Assembly (NCBI GenBank): GCA_040879025.1
Contig: JBBDLF010000033.1
Span: 62,001-126,000 of the forward strand
Length of the DNA stretch: 64,000 bases
DNA from: JBBDLF01 sp040879025
GTDB taxonomy: Bacteria; Pseudomonadota; Gammaproteobacteria; Pseudomonadales; Pseudohongiellaceae
Direction: 5' to 3'
Shown here piece after piece: positions 43,751 to 53,228 of this stretch (positions are counted from its first letter, which is position 1; every line of letters starts with the position of its first letter). The notes under the pieces are model-generated. The model worked only from the letters and a program-made list of their open reading frames with translations. It made no database searches and was not told the DNA's origin. A program made the translations under genes and the position numbers.

Positions 43751-44899
43751 ATGGGTTTTAAAGACTTGTTGCGGATTGTAATTGAAAAGGAAGGCTCTGA
43801 TCTGTTCTTGACCGCGGGCGCGCCTCCCAGCATGAAGGCGTTTGGAAAACTGACCCCGTTAATGGATAAAAACCTTCCCCCCGGTGCCGCCAAAAAAATC
43901 GCCTACCAGATAATGAACGATGAACAGATCGCCGAATTTGAGACCAATCTGGAAATGAACCTGGCCATCGCCGAACCCGGCATCGGCCGCTTCCGTGTCA
44001 ATATCTTTCGGCAACGGGGTGAAGTGGCCATCGTGGCCCGCAATATCAAGACTGAAATCCCCGATACCGAATCTCTCGGGCTGCCTCCGATACTGCAAGA
44101 CCTGATCATGCAAAAGCGCGGCATCATTCTGTTCGTCGGTGGCACCGGTTCAGGCAAATCCACCTCGCTGGCCGCCCTGATCGGACATCGGAACCGGAAC
44201 AGCGACAGTCATATCATTACCATAGAAGACCCCGTGGAGTTTGTGCATCCTCATCATAAATCGATCGTCAACCAGCGGGAAGTGGGCGTGGATACCCTCA
44301 GCTACGAGGAGGCGCTGAAAAATACGCTGCGCCAGGCGCCGGATGTCATTCTGATTGGCGAAATCAGAACCCGCGAAACCATGGAGCACGCTCTCGCCTT
44401 CGCGGAAACCGGTCACTTGTGTCTTTCCACCCTGCACGCCAACAATGCCAACCAGGCCCTGGACCGTATCATCAATTTTTTTCCCGAAGAGCGGCACAAG
44501 CAGTTGTTTCTGGATCTGTCACTCAACCTCCAGGGATTCGTCTCGCAACGCCTTATTCCCACGGTCGACGGCAAGCGCTCCGCCGCCATCGAAGTGTTGC
44601 TGGGAACTCCCCGCGTTTGCGACCTGATCAAGCAGGGCAAAGTTCTTGAATTGAAGGAAGTGATGGAAAAATCCGAACGGGCCGGCATGAAAACATTTGA
44701 CGCCGCCCTGTATGACCTGTATCGAGCCGGCCGTATCAGTTACCAGGAAGCCCTGAAGAACGCTGACTCCAAAAACAATCTGCGATTGAAGATACAACTG
44801 TCCGAAGGCCGCAGTGAAAACGACGAAGACCTTTCTGAAGAAGAGGAAGATCAAAGAGAGAAGGGCTTTTCCCTGGTTTCAAAGGATGATGAAGCGTAA
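43751..44899 (+). CDS. pilU: Type IV pilus retraction ATPase PilU
   Basis: Hexameric secretion-type ATPase that assists PilT in pilus retraction. 382 residues. Walker A is GGTGSGKST (130-138). The Asp box is IITIEDPVEFVH, Walker B is APDVILIGEIRTRETM, and the His box is GHLCLSTLHANNANQ. The acidic C-terminal tail (NDEDLSEEEEDQ) is typical of PilU rather than PilT, which usually is encoded next to it but is not seen here. AGAGGGG precedes the ATG. It lies close behind pyrB. Confidence 0.9.
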   Translation: MGFKDLLRIVIEKEGSDLFLTAGAPPSMKAFGKLTPLMDKNLPPGAAKKIAYQIMNDEQIAEFETNLEMNLAIAEPGIGRFRVNIFRQRGEVAIVARNIKTEIPDTESLGLPPILQDLIMQKRGIILFVGGTGSGKSTSLAALIGHRNRNSDSHIITIEDPVEFVHPHHKSIVNQREVGVDTLSYEEALKNTLRQAPDVILIGEIRTRETMEHALAFAETGHLCLSTLHANNANQALDRIINFFPEERHKQLFLDLSLNLQGFVSQRLIPTVDGKRSAAIEVLLGTPRVCDLIKQGKVLELKEVMEKSERAGMKTFDAALYDLYRAGRISYQEALKNADSKNNLRLKIQLSEGRSENDEDLSEEEEDQREKGFSLVSKDDEA

Positions 44900-44908
44900 C
44901 AGCCACCG

Positions 44909-46342
44909 ATGAATACTGAGGAATACGGGAATTTTGACGCGGTAGCGCTGGCTGACTTGCTTGATAGACGCGAAGTTTCCGCAACCGAACTGCTTGACTG
45001 TGCGCTTGCTCTCACCGAACGTTTCAATCCGGTTCTCAACGCCATTACCGTTCCGGCATTCGACCAGGCTCGTCGTCAGGCGGCCGACCTTGACAAGAGC
45101 TCCCGATCAGCGAAGCCACTTGCCGGCGTTCCGTTTCTCATCAAGGACCTGAGCGAAGTGTCAGGTCTCCCACAAACAAACCACAGCCGGCTCTTTGCCG
45201 GTGAAATTGCCCAACGCAGCAGCATGATCAGTGAACGTTTTCTGAACGCGGAACTGGTGATGCTCGGCAAGACCAATACTCCCGAATTATGTCTCACCAT
45301 TACCACTGAATCGGTATTCGCGGGACCCTGTCGCAACCCCTGGAATCTCGACTATTCGACGGGCGGCTCCAGTGGCGGTGCCGCCGCTGCCGTGGCGGCG
45401 GGAATCGTACCCGCCGCCCATGCTACCGACGGCGGTGGCTCCATCCGGATTCCCGCCTCCTGTTGCGGCCTGTTCGGTTTAAAACCCAGCCGGGGTCTGA
45501 CGCCGGTTGAGAACAACATGCAATCGAGCTGGAGCGGTATGAGTGTCGCTCACGTAGTCACCCGCAGTGTACGCGACAGTGCCGCTTTTCTCGATTTGCT
45601 GGCCCTTGATACACCGAGTCTTTATCCACTGCCCCCAGGCCCCGGCTCGTTTCTCGAAAGCGGCCGCCGGGAGCCGGGCGCGCTGCGTATCGCTGTGCAG
45701 ACAGAGCATCCAGGCGGAGCGGCGGTGGATCCGGATTGTACAGAAGCGGTGAACAAGGCCATGAACCTCTGCGGAAAACTTGGTCATGATGTGGAGCTTT
45801 GTGCGCCGCCTGTCGACTATTCCGCCCTGGCGGCGGCAGCGGGAACAGTGATAAACGTGCATGTGGCGCAGGCTGTGATGCCCAGGCTGGAAAATCTTGG
45901 CCTCAACCTGGAAGACAGCCCACTGGAGGAAGCCACGCGCCGGATGGCGGCACGTGGTGCAAGAACCAGCGCCACCGAATATCTGGTAGCCCTGGATTAC
46001 TTTCGGCAGGTATCCCGCGACATGGAGGCATTTCATCAGACCCATGACGTGCTGCTGTCTCCGGTTTTGGCCCTGCCACCGGCCAGACTCGGCTGGCTTG
46101 ATATGAACAGCAGCAGTATTGGCACCTATGCCCGCCGCTTCTCACAATACAGCGGCTTCGCTGCGCTGATGAATGTGAGCGGGCAACCCAGCATGTCGGT
46201 GCCGCTACACATCAATGCCGCCGGTCTGCCCGTGGGCGCCATGTTCTCCGCAGGCTGGAGTAAAGATTTACAGCTGTTGCAACTGGCCACGATGCTGGAA
46301 TCCGCGGCGCCGTGGGGCCATCTGAGACCACCCGCACCTTGA
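44909..46342 (+). CDS. Amidase-signature family hydrolase
   Basis: 477 residues. The Ser-cisSer-Lys catalytic set is readable: the lysine in FLIKDLSEV (about 86-94), and the serines within STGGSSGGAAAAVAAG and DGGGSIRIPAS. It is cytoplasmic, with no signal peptide. The family includes amidases, fatty-acid-amide hydrolases and GatA; it is not GatA here, as gatB and gatC are absent. Substrate unknown. It starts 9 bp after pilU with only a weak ribosome-binding site. Confidence 0.88.
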   Translation: MNTEEYGNFDAVALADLLDRREVSATELLDCALALTERFNPVLNAITVPAFDQARRQAADLDKSSRSAKPLAGVPFLIKDLSEVSGLPQTNHSRLFAGEIAQRSSMISERFLNAELVMLGKTNTPELCLTITTESVFAGPCRNPWNLDYSTGGSSGGAAAAVAAGIVPAAHATDGGGSIRIPASCCGLFGLKPSRGLTPVENNMQSSWSGMSVAHVVTRSVRDSAAFLDLLALDTPSLYPLPPGPGSFLESGRREPGALRIAVQTEHPGGAAVDPDCTEAVNKAMNLCGKLGHDVELCAPPVDYSALAAAAGTVINVHVAQAVMPRLENLGLNLEDSPLEEATRRMAARGARTSATEYLVALDYFRQVSRDMEAFHQTHDVLLSPVLALPPARLGWLDMNSSSIGTYARRFSQYSGFAALMNVSGQPSMSVPLHINAAGLPVGAMFSAGWSKDLQLLQLATMLESAAPWGHLRPPAP

Positions 46343-46382
46343 CGGAAAACGCGGATCAACGGGTGAAGACATGTCCTGGTTT

Positions 46383-47357
46383 TCAGGCAAGCGCGCCGTG
46401 TCGGACCGCGGTGACCTGAGCCATTATGGAGATGGCGATTTCCGCCGGCGTCTTGCTACCCGTGATGAAACCGATCGGGGCATGCAGGCGGGCGATTTCC
46501 GTTTCGGTCAGGCCCAGTTCCGGTAGCCGTTTGCGCCGTCCCGCCGAGGTTCGATCCGAGCCCATCGCGCCAATGTAAAATGCATCGGTTTTCAGAGCCT
46601 CCATCAGAGCCATATCATCCACTCTTGGGTCGTGAGCCAGTGCGATTACGCCGCTATACGGATTACTGAAGCGTTCCCTCACTACATCATCAGGCAAACG
46701 CGCGGTGGTTTCCACGCCATCGACATGCCAGTTCTGCAGGTAGTCAGGCCGCGGATCACACAGCATGACCTCATACTCCAGCGCCAATGCCAGTTCAGCG
46801 ACATACCGCGCCACGTCACCTGCGCCAAGCAGAAGCAGCTGATACCGCGGGCTGAGACTATGGACGAGGCGTTCCTCAGAGACTTCGACTGCGTCATCGG
46901 CCGAAGAGCGCGCCATACTGATCGTGCCGTCCCGCAGATTGACAATGCGGCTGATTTTCTGGTGATTCTCCAGTGCGTGACGAATATCGGCGAAAACCTC
47001 CACTGTCGCATCCTCCGGTTCAATATATTCCAGCAGCACATGCAACTGGCCACCGCAGGGCAGTTTCAATCGCGCCTGCTCCTCCGCGTTAATGCCATAT
47101 TTTACCAGGAACGGCCCACCTTCCTCGCCATAACGCGACTTCAGACTGCCATCGCGCAACTGTTCAAGGAAATCCTCTTCAATACAACCACCGGAGATGG
47201 ACCCCATCAGTTCACCGTCAAGCGTACAGGCCATCATCGAACCCACCGGCCGGGGCGAAGAGCCCCAGGTCTTGAGAATGGTGCATAGCCATACCGGCTT
47301 GTCGGCTTTCAGCCAGTCGTGTACATGGGTGATTATCTGCTGTTGACTGCTTTGCAT
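46383..47357 (-). CDS. XdhC/CoxF family protein
   Basis: 324 residues. The N-terminal XdhC domain has LCTILKTWGSSPRPVGSMM and GSISGGCIEEDF. A C-terminal Rossmann domain carries LLLLGAGDVARYVAELAL and ends with IGAMGSDRTSAGRRKRL and HAPIGFITGSKTPAEIAISI. XdhC proteins bind and sulfurate the molybdenum cofactor for enzymes such as xanthine dehydrogenase. No such enzyme is in the window; the MobA-like gene at 33794 is the only other hint. Convergent with the amidase gene. Confidence 0.88.
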   Translation of the reverse strand: MQSSQQQIITHVHDWLKADKPVWLCTILKTWGSSPRPVGSMMACTLDGELMGSISGGCIEEDFLEQLRDGSLKSRYGEEGGPFLVKYGINAEEQARLKLPCGGQLHVLLEYIEPEDATVEVFADIRHALENHQKISRIVNLRDGTISMARSSADDAVEVSEERLVHSLSPRYQLLLLGAGDVARYVAELALALEYEVMLCDPRPDYLQNWHVDGVETTARLPDDVVRERFSNPYSGVIALAHDPRVDDMALMEALKTDAFYIGAMGSDRTSAGRRKRLPELGLTETEIARLHAPIGFITGSKTPAEIAISIMAQVTAVRHGALA

Positions 47358-47477
47358 GGAGTTCTGTCGCCGTTGCCCGTACTTCGAGGAGTCCGGCTGC
47401 CGCCGGGAAATCAGGACGCTACTATACCAGCGGGTTCACCGGAAACAAATACCGGCGGTCGGTAGTGCCACCATGTG

Positions 47478-47969
47478 CTACATACCGGTAACAGCAGTCT
47501 TTTCCAGCGCCAGCAGACGCCGTTTGACTTCCAACCCGCCACCAAAGCCCGTGAGGGTACCATCCCGCCCGATCACGCGATGACAGGGAATCACGATAGG
47601 CAAAGGGTTCTGACCATTGGCGGCACCGACAGCGCGGGATGCGCCGGGACGACCCATGCGGCCGGCGATTTCTCCGTAACTGCTGGTGTCGCCGTAGGGA
47701 ATTGTCATCAACGCCTCCCACACCCGAAGCTGAAAATCGGTCCCAGCCGGTGCCAGGGGCAGATCAAACCGTGTCAGGCGCTGATCAAAATAGGCCTGCA
47801 ATTGTTCTTTGACTTCAGTAAATATCGCCGGGTCTTCGGTCCAGAGTTCATCATGACGCATCATCCCCTTTCCTTCAGGGAATCCGATACGGGTCAATGC
47901 AGTCTCGGTCCCTGCCAGCAGCAGTTCTCCAACCGGCGTCGACATATAACAATAGTAAGTGGTAGTCAC
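47478..47969 (-). CDS. ogt: Methylated-DNA--protein-cysteine methyltransferase
   Basis: Removes methyl groups from O6-methylguanine in a one-use reaction. 163 residues. The acceptor Cys129 lies in IPCHRVIG. WEALMTIPYGDTSSYGEIA and RAVGAANGQNPLPI are the conserved helix-turn-helix and active-site segments. It lies 42 bp downstream of the Ada-AlkA gene on the same strand, so both may be expressed together on alkylation damage. Confidence 0.95.
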   Translation of the reverse strand: MTTTYYCYMSTPVGELLLAGTETALTRIGFPEGKGMMRHDELWTEDPAIFTEVKEQLQAYFDQRLTRFDLPLAPAGTDFQLRVWEALMTIPYGDTSSYGEIAGRMGRPGASRAVGAANGQNPLPIVIPCHRVIGRDGTLTGFGGGLEVKRRLLALEKTAVTGM

Positions 47970-48011
47970 GTTTCTCTCACATTATTGCCAAGGGCTTTTT
48001 GGGGTTCTCAT

Positions 48012-49463
48012 TCACGGTATTGATGCAATGGCCGCCTGGCGCCACAAAAGAATGACCGCATAAGCGCGCCAGGGTTGCCAGGGCACGGCCCGTTCAATCA
48101 GTTCAGCCGGCGACAGCGGGTTTGACTGTGCAGCGGCGCGGAGCAGAATCAGATCGGAATGGGGAAAGGCGTTCGGATCATTCAGAGCCCGCATAGCGAT
48201 ATACTGTGCCGTCCACTCACCAATTCCCTTGATTGTGCACAATCGTTGCGCAAACCCGGCAGTGTCTGTGGCGCCATCAAAACACAATTCACCGTCCAGC
48301 GTCATTGCCGCCAGTTCGCGGATGGCCTCAACCCGTCGCCGGGTGATGCCCAGACCCTTCATCGGCGCATCAACAAGGTGTTGTGGAGACGGAAACAGCA
48401 ATTCCGGCCCGGGTCCCGGGCCGGACTCTCCCAGAGAACGGGCGAGTCTGCCCAGCAGCGTGGTCGCGGCTGTCACCGATATCTGCTGCCCTATTATGGC
48501 GCGTACCGCGATCTCAAATCCGTCCCAGCAACCGGGCACCCGCGTTCCCGGAAATCTACCGACCGCCGGGCTCAGCAATGCATCGGAACCCAGATGTTTA
48601 TCAATGTCTTCGCTGCACGCATTGAGATCGAAAATACTCCGCACGCGTTCAATAATCAGCCCCAGTTTACGCAAATCCGGAAACATGACAGACAACATCA
48701 CCCGGTGCCGTTCGGGCTCGAAACGCACCGTTAACCAGCCCCGCTCCCGACCGATAGCGATCGAGCGGCTATAGCGGGTGTCGGTGACGACTTCGACTCC
48801 GTTGATGGCCCGCCTGCGCAGAAATTCCAGCATGGCCTGCCAATCACAGGGTGGCCGGTAATGCAGGCTGACTTCAATCATCTTGTCAACTTCCGATGCC
48901 TTGCCCCGGCCAGCCCGTAATGCGCTCGGAGATTTGCTGTAGACTCCCCGCATCACCGAATTGAAACGGCGCACGCTGCCAAATCCCGCGGCGAAACAGA
49001 TATCGGTCAGCGAGAGACTTGTTTCATCAATCAGTTTTTTTGCCAGGTGAAGGCGACGTGTATGGACCACAGCCTGGGGCGATACCCCCAGGTGTTTCCG
49101 GAACAGGCGTGACAATTGCCGGGGTCCGACCCCGAGCTGTTCCGCAAGCCCGCCGACTGAAAATTCATCCGCCGGGCTGCGTTGAATAAGCTGCAGGGCC
49201 TGGTCCACTGTGGCGGAACTGCCACACCATGCCGGCGTCCCCGGTGCGGATTCGGGACGGCAGCGCAGGCACGGCCTGAATCCCGCTTCCGAGGCTTCCG
49301 CCGCGCTGGTGTACAGCACCACATTTTCCTTGCGTGGAATGCGTACAGGACACACTGGCCGACAGTAGATTCCCGTGGTCCGTACAGCGACGAAGAAGCG
49401 ACCGTCAAACCGGGGATCGCGTAGCTGACGCGCATGTTCGTAGTCTTCCGTATTTAACCGCAT
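48012..49463 (-). CDS. Ada-type regulator fused to AlkA 3-methyladenine DNA glycosylase
   Basis: 483 residues with three parts. An N-terminal Ada zinc domain (about 1-75) has four Cys (TTGIYCRPVCP and GFRPCLRCRPE), the first being the phosphotriester methyl acceptor. An AraC-type helix-turn-helix follows (about 85-180, LAEQLGVGPRQLSRLFRKHLG). The AlkA N-terminal and HhH-GPD domains make up the rest (AIIGQQISVTAA, TIKGIGEWTAQYIAMRAL), with the probable catalytic aspartate in FPHSD. It senses alkylated DNA and removes 3-methyladenine. The ATG at 49463 is chosen over an open extension to 49583. Confidence 0.93.
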   Translation of the reverse strand: MRLNTEDYEHARQLRDPRFDGRFFVAVRTTGIYCRPVCPVRIPRKENVVLYTSAAEASEAGFRPCLRCRPESAPGTPAWCGSSATVDQALQLIQRSPADEFSVGGLAEQLGVGPRQLSRLFRKHLGVSPQAVVHTRRLHLAKKLIDETSLSLTDICFAAGFGSVRRFNSVMRGVYSKSPSALRAGRGKASEVDKMIEVSLHYRPPCDWQAMLEFLRRRAINGVEVVTDTRYSRSIAIGRERGWLTVRFEPERHRVMLSVMFPDLRKLGLIIERVRSIFDLNACSEDIDKHLGSDALLSPAVGRFPGTRVPGCWDGFEIAVRAIIGQQISVTAATTLLGRLARSLGESGPGPGPELLFPSPQHLVDAPMKGLGITRRRVEAIRELAAMTLDGELCFDGATDTAGFAQRLCTIKGIGEWTAQYIAMRALNDPNAFPHSDLILLRAAAQSNPLSPAELIERAVPWQPWRAYAVILLWRQAAIASIP

Positions 49464-49583
49464 ACAGCCTGTTCCTGGTACTGTCCGGCCTCGGGCCGGT
49501 ATCCTCAATGCAGCGGTGATCATAGCAGCCCCGGCTGGTCGGAACCGGCCGTTTTCGGACCTTATAACTGGCGCCGACGGCAA

Positions 49584-49622
49584 CGCGGTTCATGGTAAAC
49601 CGCGCCGTATTTGGTGTATAGT
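49584..49622 (+). promoter_or_regulatory. Inverted repeat and -10-like element between the Ada-AlkA gene and ilvD
   Basis: CGCGGTT (49584-49590), 7 nt, AACCGCG (49598-49604) is a perfect 7-bp inverted repeat. TATAGT at 49617-49622 could be the -10 of an ilvD promoter, with the repeat covering its -35 area. An operator role is a guess. Confidence 0.3.
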
Positions 49623-49660
49623 GACCGCCCTCGGCCAACACCCAGGATCAGCCTCATACC

Positions 49661-51340
49661 ATGAGTGATAAAGACTTGCGTAAACATTCCCGTCTTGTTG
49701 TGGATGGCGTTGAGCAGGCCCCAAGTCGGGCGATGCTCCGGGCCGTCGGATTTGACGACAATGACTTTCGCAAACCACAAATAGGCATCGCGTCGACGTG
49801 GGCCATGGTCACGCCCTGCAATATGCATATCAACAAGCTGGCGGATGATGTCAAGCGGGGCGTCGACAAAGCCGAGGGCAAAGGCATTATCTACAATACC
49901 ATCACGATTTCCGATGGTATTTCCATGGGTACCGAAGGCATGAAGTATTCCCTGGTGTCCCGGGAGATCATAGCTGACTCAATCGAAGCGGTCTCTGGAT
50001 GCATGGGGCATGACGGGATCATCGCAATTGGTGGCTGTGACAAGAATATGCCCGGTTGCATCATGGGCCTGGCCCGACTGAACCGCCCTTCAATTTTTAT
50101 TTACGGCGGCACCATCCAGCCGGGCAAGAACCACACTGATGTCGTCTCGGTATTCGAGGCCGTGGGCGGTCATGCCGGTGGCACGGTATCGGACATCGAG
50201 TTAAAGGAAATCGAGGAGACCGCAATACCGGGTCCCGGATCCTGTGGTGGCATGTATACGGCCAATACCATGGCGTCCGCGATAGAAGCGCTGGGCATGA
50301 GCCTGCCCAACAGTTCTGCGCAGGACGCCATCTCAAAGGAAAAAGAGAATGATTGCCTGCTTGCCGGCGAAGCGATACTGCATTTGCTTGAAAAGGACAT
50401 CAAACCCTCGGATATCATGACCCGTGCCGCCTTTGAAAATGCCATCAAGGTGGTTATTGCGCTTGGCGGTTCCACCAATGCGGTACTGCACTTGCTGGCC
50501 ATGGCCCATACGGTCAATGTCAAACTGACACTGGATGACTTCAATCGCATCGGCGAGAAGACCCCGATGCTGGCGGATTTGCGTCCCAGCGGTCGTTTTC
50601 TGATGTCGGAACTGATAAAGATCGGCGGTATTCAGCCGTTGATGAAGTTGTTGCTGGACGCGGGCATGCTCGATGGCCGTTGTCTGACCGTCACTGGCAA
50701 AACCCTGAGTGAGAACCTCGCTGATGTAGCGCCTTATCCGATAGACCAGGAAATTATCAGGCCATTGAGTAATCCAATCAAAAAAGACAGCCACCTGGTT
50801 ATTCTGCACGGCAACCTCGCACCCGAGGGCGCCGTGGCCAAGATCACCGGAAAGGAAGGACTCAAGTTCACCGGCACGGCCAGGGTGTTTCACTCCGAAG
50901 AAGACTCATTGAAGGGAATTCTTGACGGCACCGTGGTTGCTGGCGACGTGGTGGTGATCCGCTACGAAGGCCCGAAAGGGGCGCCGGGAATGCGTGAAAT
51001 GCTCAGCCCCACGTCTGCCATCATGGGACGCGGTCTTGGCAAGGAGGTAGCCCTGATTACCGACGGCCGCTTTTCCGGAGGCAGCCACGGATTCGTGGTC
51101 GGACATATCACTCCGGAAGCCATCGAGGGGGGGGCGATCGCCATCGTCGAGGATGGCGATGAAATCACTATTGACGCTGATTCGCGCAAAGTGACATTGC
51201 ATGTTGGCGACAGTGAAATCCAGTCGCGGCTGGATCGGTGGCAGCGTCCGAAACCACGCTACACGCGTGGCGTACTGGCCAAGTATGCCAGGACCGTCAC
51301 CTCGGCATCGGAAGGCGCCGTAACCGACAAATATTTGTAA
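49661..51340 (+). CDS. ilvD: Dihydroxy-acid dehydratase
   Basis: Third step of valine and isoleucine synthesis; an iron-sulfur dehydratase. 559 residues. Cluster cysteines are in TPCNMH, GGCDKNMPGC and PGSCGGMYTANTM; the C-terminal GRFSGGSHGFVVGHITPEA is conserved. This is the shorter form (about 560 residues) rather than the 616-residue E. coli type. No other ilv gene is adjacent. It is divergent from the Ada-AlkA gene. Confidence 0.96.
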   Translation: MSDKDLRKHSRLVVDGVEQAPSRAMLRAVGFDDNDFRKPQIGIASTWAMVTPCNMHINKLADDVKRGVDKAEGKGIIYNTITISDGISMGTEGMKYSLVSREIIADSIEAVSGCMGHDGIIAIGGCDKNMPGCIMGLARLNRPSIFIYGGTIQPGKNHTDVVSVFEAVGGHAGGTVSDIELKEIEETAIPGPGSCGGMYTANTMASAIEALGMSLPNSSAQDAISKEKENDCLLAGEAILHLLEKDIKPSDIMTRAAFENAIKVVIALGGSTNAVLHLLAMAHTVNVKLTLDDFNRIGEKTPMLADLRPSGRFLMSELIKIGGIQPLMKLLLDAGMLDGRCLTVTGKTLSENLADVAPYPIDQEIIRPLSNPIKKDSHLVILHGNLAPEGAVAKITGKEGLKFTGTARVFHSEEDSLKGILDGTVVAGDVVVIRYEGPKGAPGMREMLSPTSAIMGRGLGKEVALITDGRFSGGSHGFVVGHITPEAIEGGAIAIVEDGDEITIDADSRKVTLHVGDSEIQSRLDRWQRPKPRYTRGVLAKYARTVTSASEGAVTDKYL

Positions 51341-51379
51341 TCTGAGCCGCGTTTAACGGGCCACTTCGGGCGATATCCC

Positions 51380-51904
51380 ATGGCGATTGCCGATCAACTT
51401 GCCAGCCTGCTTGCCGACAGTCCGATGCGTGACGCATCGCTGTATATGCTGCGAAATATCCCCGGGTTTCCCCCGATTATCCAGACCATTCATATCCTGG
51501 CGATCGCGGTAGTCATGGGGTCGATTGTAATGATTGATCTGCGGATGCTGGGACTTGCCGTACGCAGTCAACAAATCAGTGAAATGATCAGACGACTCAT
51601 GCCCTGGTTCTGGACCGCACTGGTAACGCTGGCGATTTCCGGCTCATTCTTCGTCTTTGCCCGCCCGGCCCGTTACTTCAATAACCCGGTATTCATCTGG
51701 AAATTCACTTTTTTGCTGCCGGCGCTGATCCTCGCGCTTGTGCTGCATTTGCTGAGCCGGCGGGAAGTGGATTTCTGGGGCCGGTCTGGTTCCCGACTGC
51801 TGACCGGGCGACTTATCGCACTGACTTCGCTTGGCCTGTGGATTATGGTTGCGATGGCGGGACGCTGGATCGCCTATTCCGAATACCTTTACTACCCCGC
51901 GTGA
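51380..51904 (+). CDS. DUF6644-like membrane protein, copy 1
   Basis: 174 residues with four or five membrane helices. The second helix reads IHILAIAVVMGSIVMID and is followed by LRMLGLAV, a pattern shared with the next gene. Histidines inside helices (QTIHILA; LVLHLLSR) might bind heme, but this is only a guess. It resembles DUF6644 proteins from memory. It starts 40 bp after ilvD with a weak ribosome-binding site. Function unknown. Confidence 0.65.
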   Translation: MAIADQLASLLADSPMRDASLYMLRNIPGFPPIIQTIHILAIAVVMGSIVMIDLRMLGLAVRSQQISEMIRRLMPWFWTALVTLAISGSFFVFARPARYFNNPVFIWKFTFLLPALILALVLHLLSRREVDFWGRSGSRLLTGRLIALTSLGLWIMVAMAGRWIAYSEYLYYPA

Positions 51905-51913
51905 GGCGCCATC

Positions 51914-52402
51914 ATGCCAAGCACTGAATTCTGGATCGGTATTGAGAACTGGCCCATTTCCTGGGAAATCGGCGGTACATGGTTATTTCCCTTTCTCGAG
52001 TCGATACACGTGATTGCCGCTGCAATGGTACTCGGTTCAATATTGATGGTTGATTTGCGGGTGCTGGGACTTGCGGCAACCCGCTATTCGGTGGAGACAC
52101 TGGCAAGAGAACTGACGCCGTGGACCTGGGGCGCGTTTGCCATTGCGCTGGTGACGGGACTGGGCATGTTCATCACCCGTGCCGCCTCCCATGTTCTGAA
52201 TCCGGCCTTCCAGTGGAAAATGGGATTACTGTTGCTTGCCGGAATCAATATGGCGGTTTTCCACTACAAACTGTACCCGGCGATCAAAAACCACCAGGAC
52301 GTGATGATATTATCGACAGGTGCCAGAACGATAGCCGGACTGTCGCTCTTCCTGTGGGCGGGAGTCATGCTAGCCGGCCGCTGGGTCGGCCATATCGTTT
52401 GA
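51914..52402 (+). CDS. DUF6644-like membrane protein, copy 2
   Basis: 162 residues, about four membrane helices, and a clear paralogue of the preceding protein: IHVIAAAMVLGSILMVD and LRVLGLAA align with copy 1, as does the late AGRW motif. GAGG lies 9 nt before the ATG, and the gap to copy 1 is 9 bp, so they are probably translated together and may form a heterodimer. Convergent, 4 bp apart, with the secreted protein gene at 52407. Function unknown. Confidence 0.65.
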   Translation: MPSTEFWIGIENWPISWEIGGTWLFPFLESIHVIAAAMVLGSILMVDLRVLGLAATRYSVETLARELTPWTWGAFAIALVTGLGMFITRAASHVLNPAFQWKMGLLLLAGINMAVFHYKLYPAIKNHQDVMILSTGARTIAGLSLFLWAGVMLAGRWVGHIV

Positions 52403-52406
52403 ACCT

Positions 52407-53228
52407 TTATTCCGAGTCGGGCTGCCTTCTCAGGTGGCCGTAAATCAGTTCTTCGGCAAATTCCACGCACTTGAATTCCAACAGCTGCGCGTTTTCCTCC
52501 AGACGGCGATAGAGCGGGAAACGCACAGTCCACGGTCTTGTGTAGACGCCGGAATCTTCGATGGTGGCTTCATACATTAGCGTGTTTGGCCCCATATGGG
52601 TGTATCGTTCCACAACGCGCAGGGCTTCGGTGTGGTGATTGCCGGCATGGTCAAACCAGGTATCCGGCACCTGGTCGGTCACCTCGATAACAAGGGTGTC
52701 CCCTTCAAAACGTCCTCTTGAATGTCCCATCCAGCTGTATATCGGCGCTTCAAAATCCGGCCGGTCCATATACACAATGCGATTGGCGCTGGCGAACTCG
52801 TACGCCATGATGATGTGTTCCGGAGATTGAACAACCTGGAACGGGAAAGGCATGTAGTTGGCGCGGGGAACACCAGGCATATAACACTTCACTACCGGAT
52901 CCAGGGTCAACCAGTCAGCCTTGTTTTGGAGCTGTTGCTGCCGGGCTGCCTCGGTGTAGGGTATCTCTCCGCCTTCAACAATTCCCAGTCCCGCCGGAAT
53001 AGCTCCGATGGCTCCCATCTCCGGCAGAGGTCCAAAGTCCGCGGAATGTGGTTCTATATTCCAGTGTGCGGAACCCATTGTCTGCCAGATGCCATTGAAA
53101 TCGGCATTGCCGGCTGCAGTCCGGGGTGGACTGAAGTTTTCCGCCGCAGAAGCTCCCTGAAGCCAAAGACCCAATGCGGCGATTACCAGAAATCTCTTCA
53201 GGGGGTTGGAGTTGGAAATGATGGCCAT
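52407..53228 (-). CDS. Secreted protein of unknown function (GDTLVIE-type beta-rich family)
   Basis: 273 residues with a signal peptide (FLVIAALGLWLQGASAA). FNGIWQ near the start of the mature protein and FEGDTLVIEVTDQVPDTWFDHAGNHHTEAL later are marks of a family I recall from acidobacteria and marine gammaproteobacteria, often near DUF6644 genes. It looks beta-rich with a single mature-chain Cys pair candidate (VKCYMP, LEFKCVEF). GGGAG lies 9 nt before the ATG. Probably periplasmic; no catalytic motif recognised. Confidence 0.65.
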   Translation of the reverse strand: MAIISNSNPLKRFLVIAALGLWLQGASAAENFSPPRTAAGNADFNGIWQTMGSAHWNIEPHSADFGPLPEMGAIGAIPAGLGIVEGGEIPYTEAARQQQLQNKADWLTLDPVVKCYMPGVPRANYMPFPFQVVQSPEHIIMAYEFASANRIVYMDRPDFEAPIYSWMGHSRGRFEGDTLVIEVTDQVPDTWFDHAGNHHTEALRVVERYTHMGPNTLMYEATIEDSGVYTRPWTVRFPLYRRLEENAQLLEFKCVEFAEELIYGHLRRQPDSE

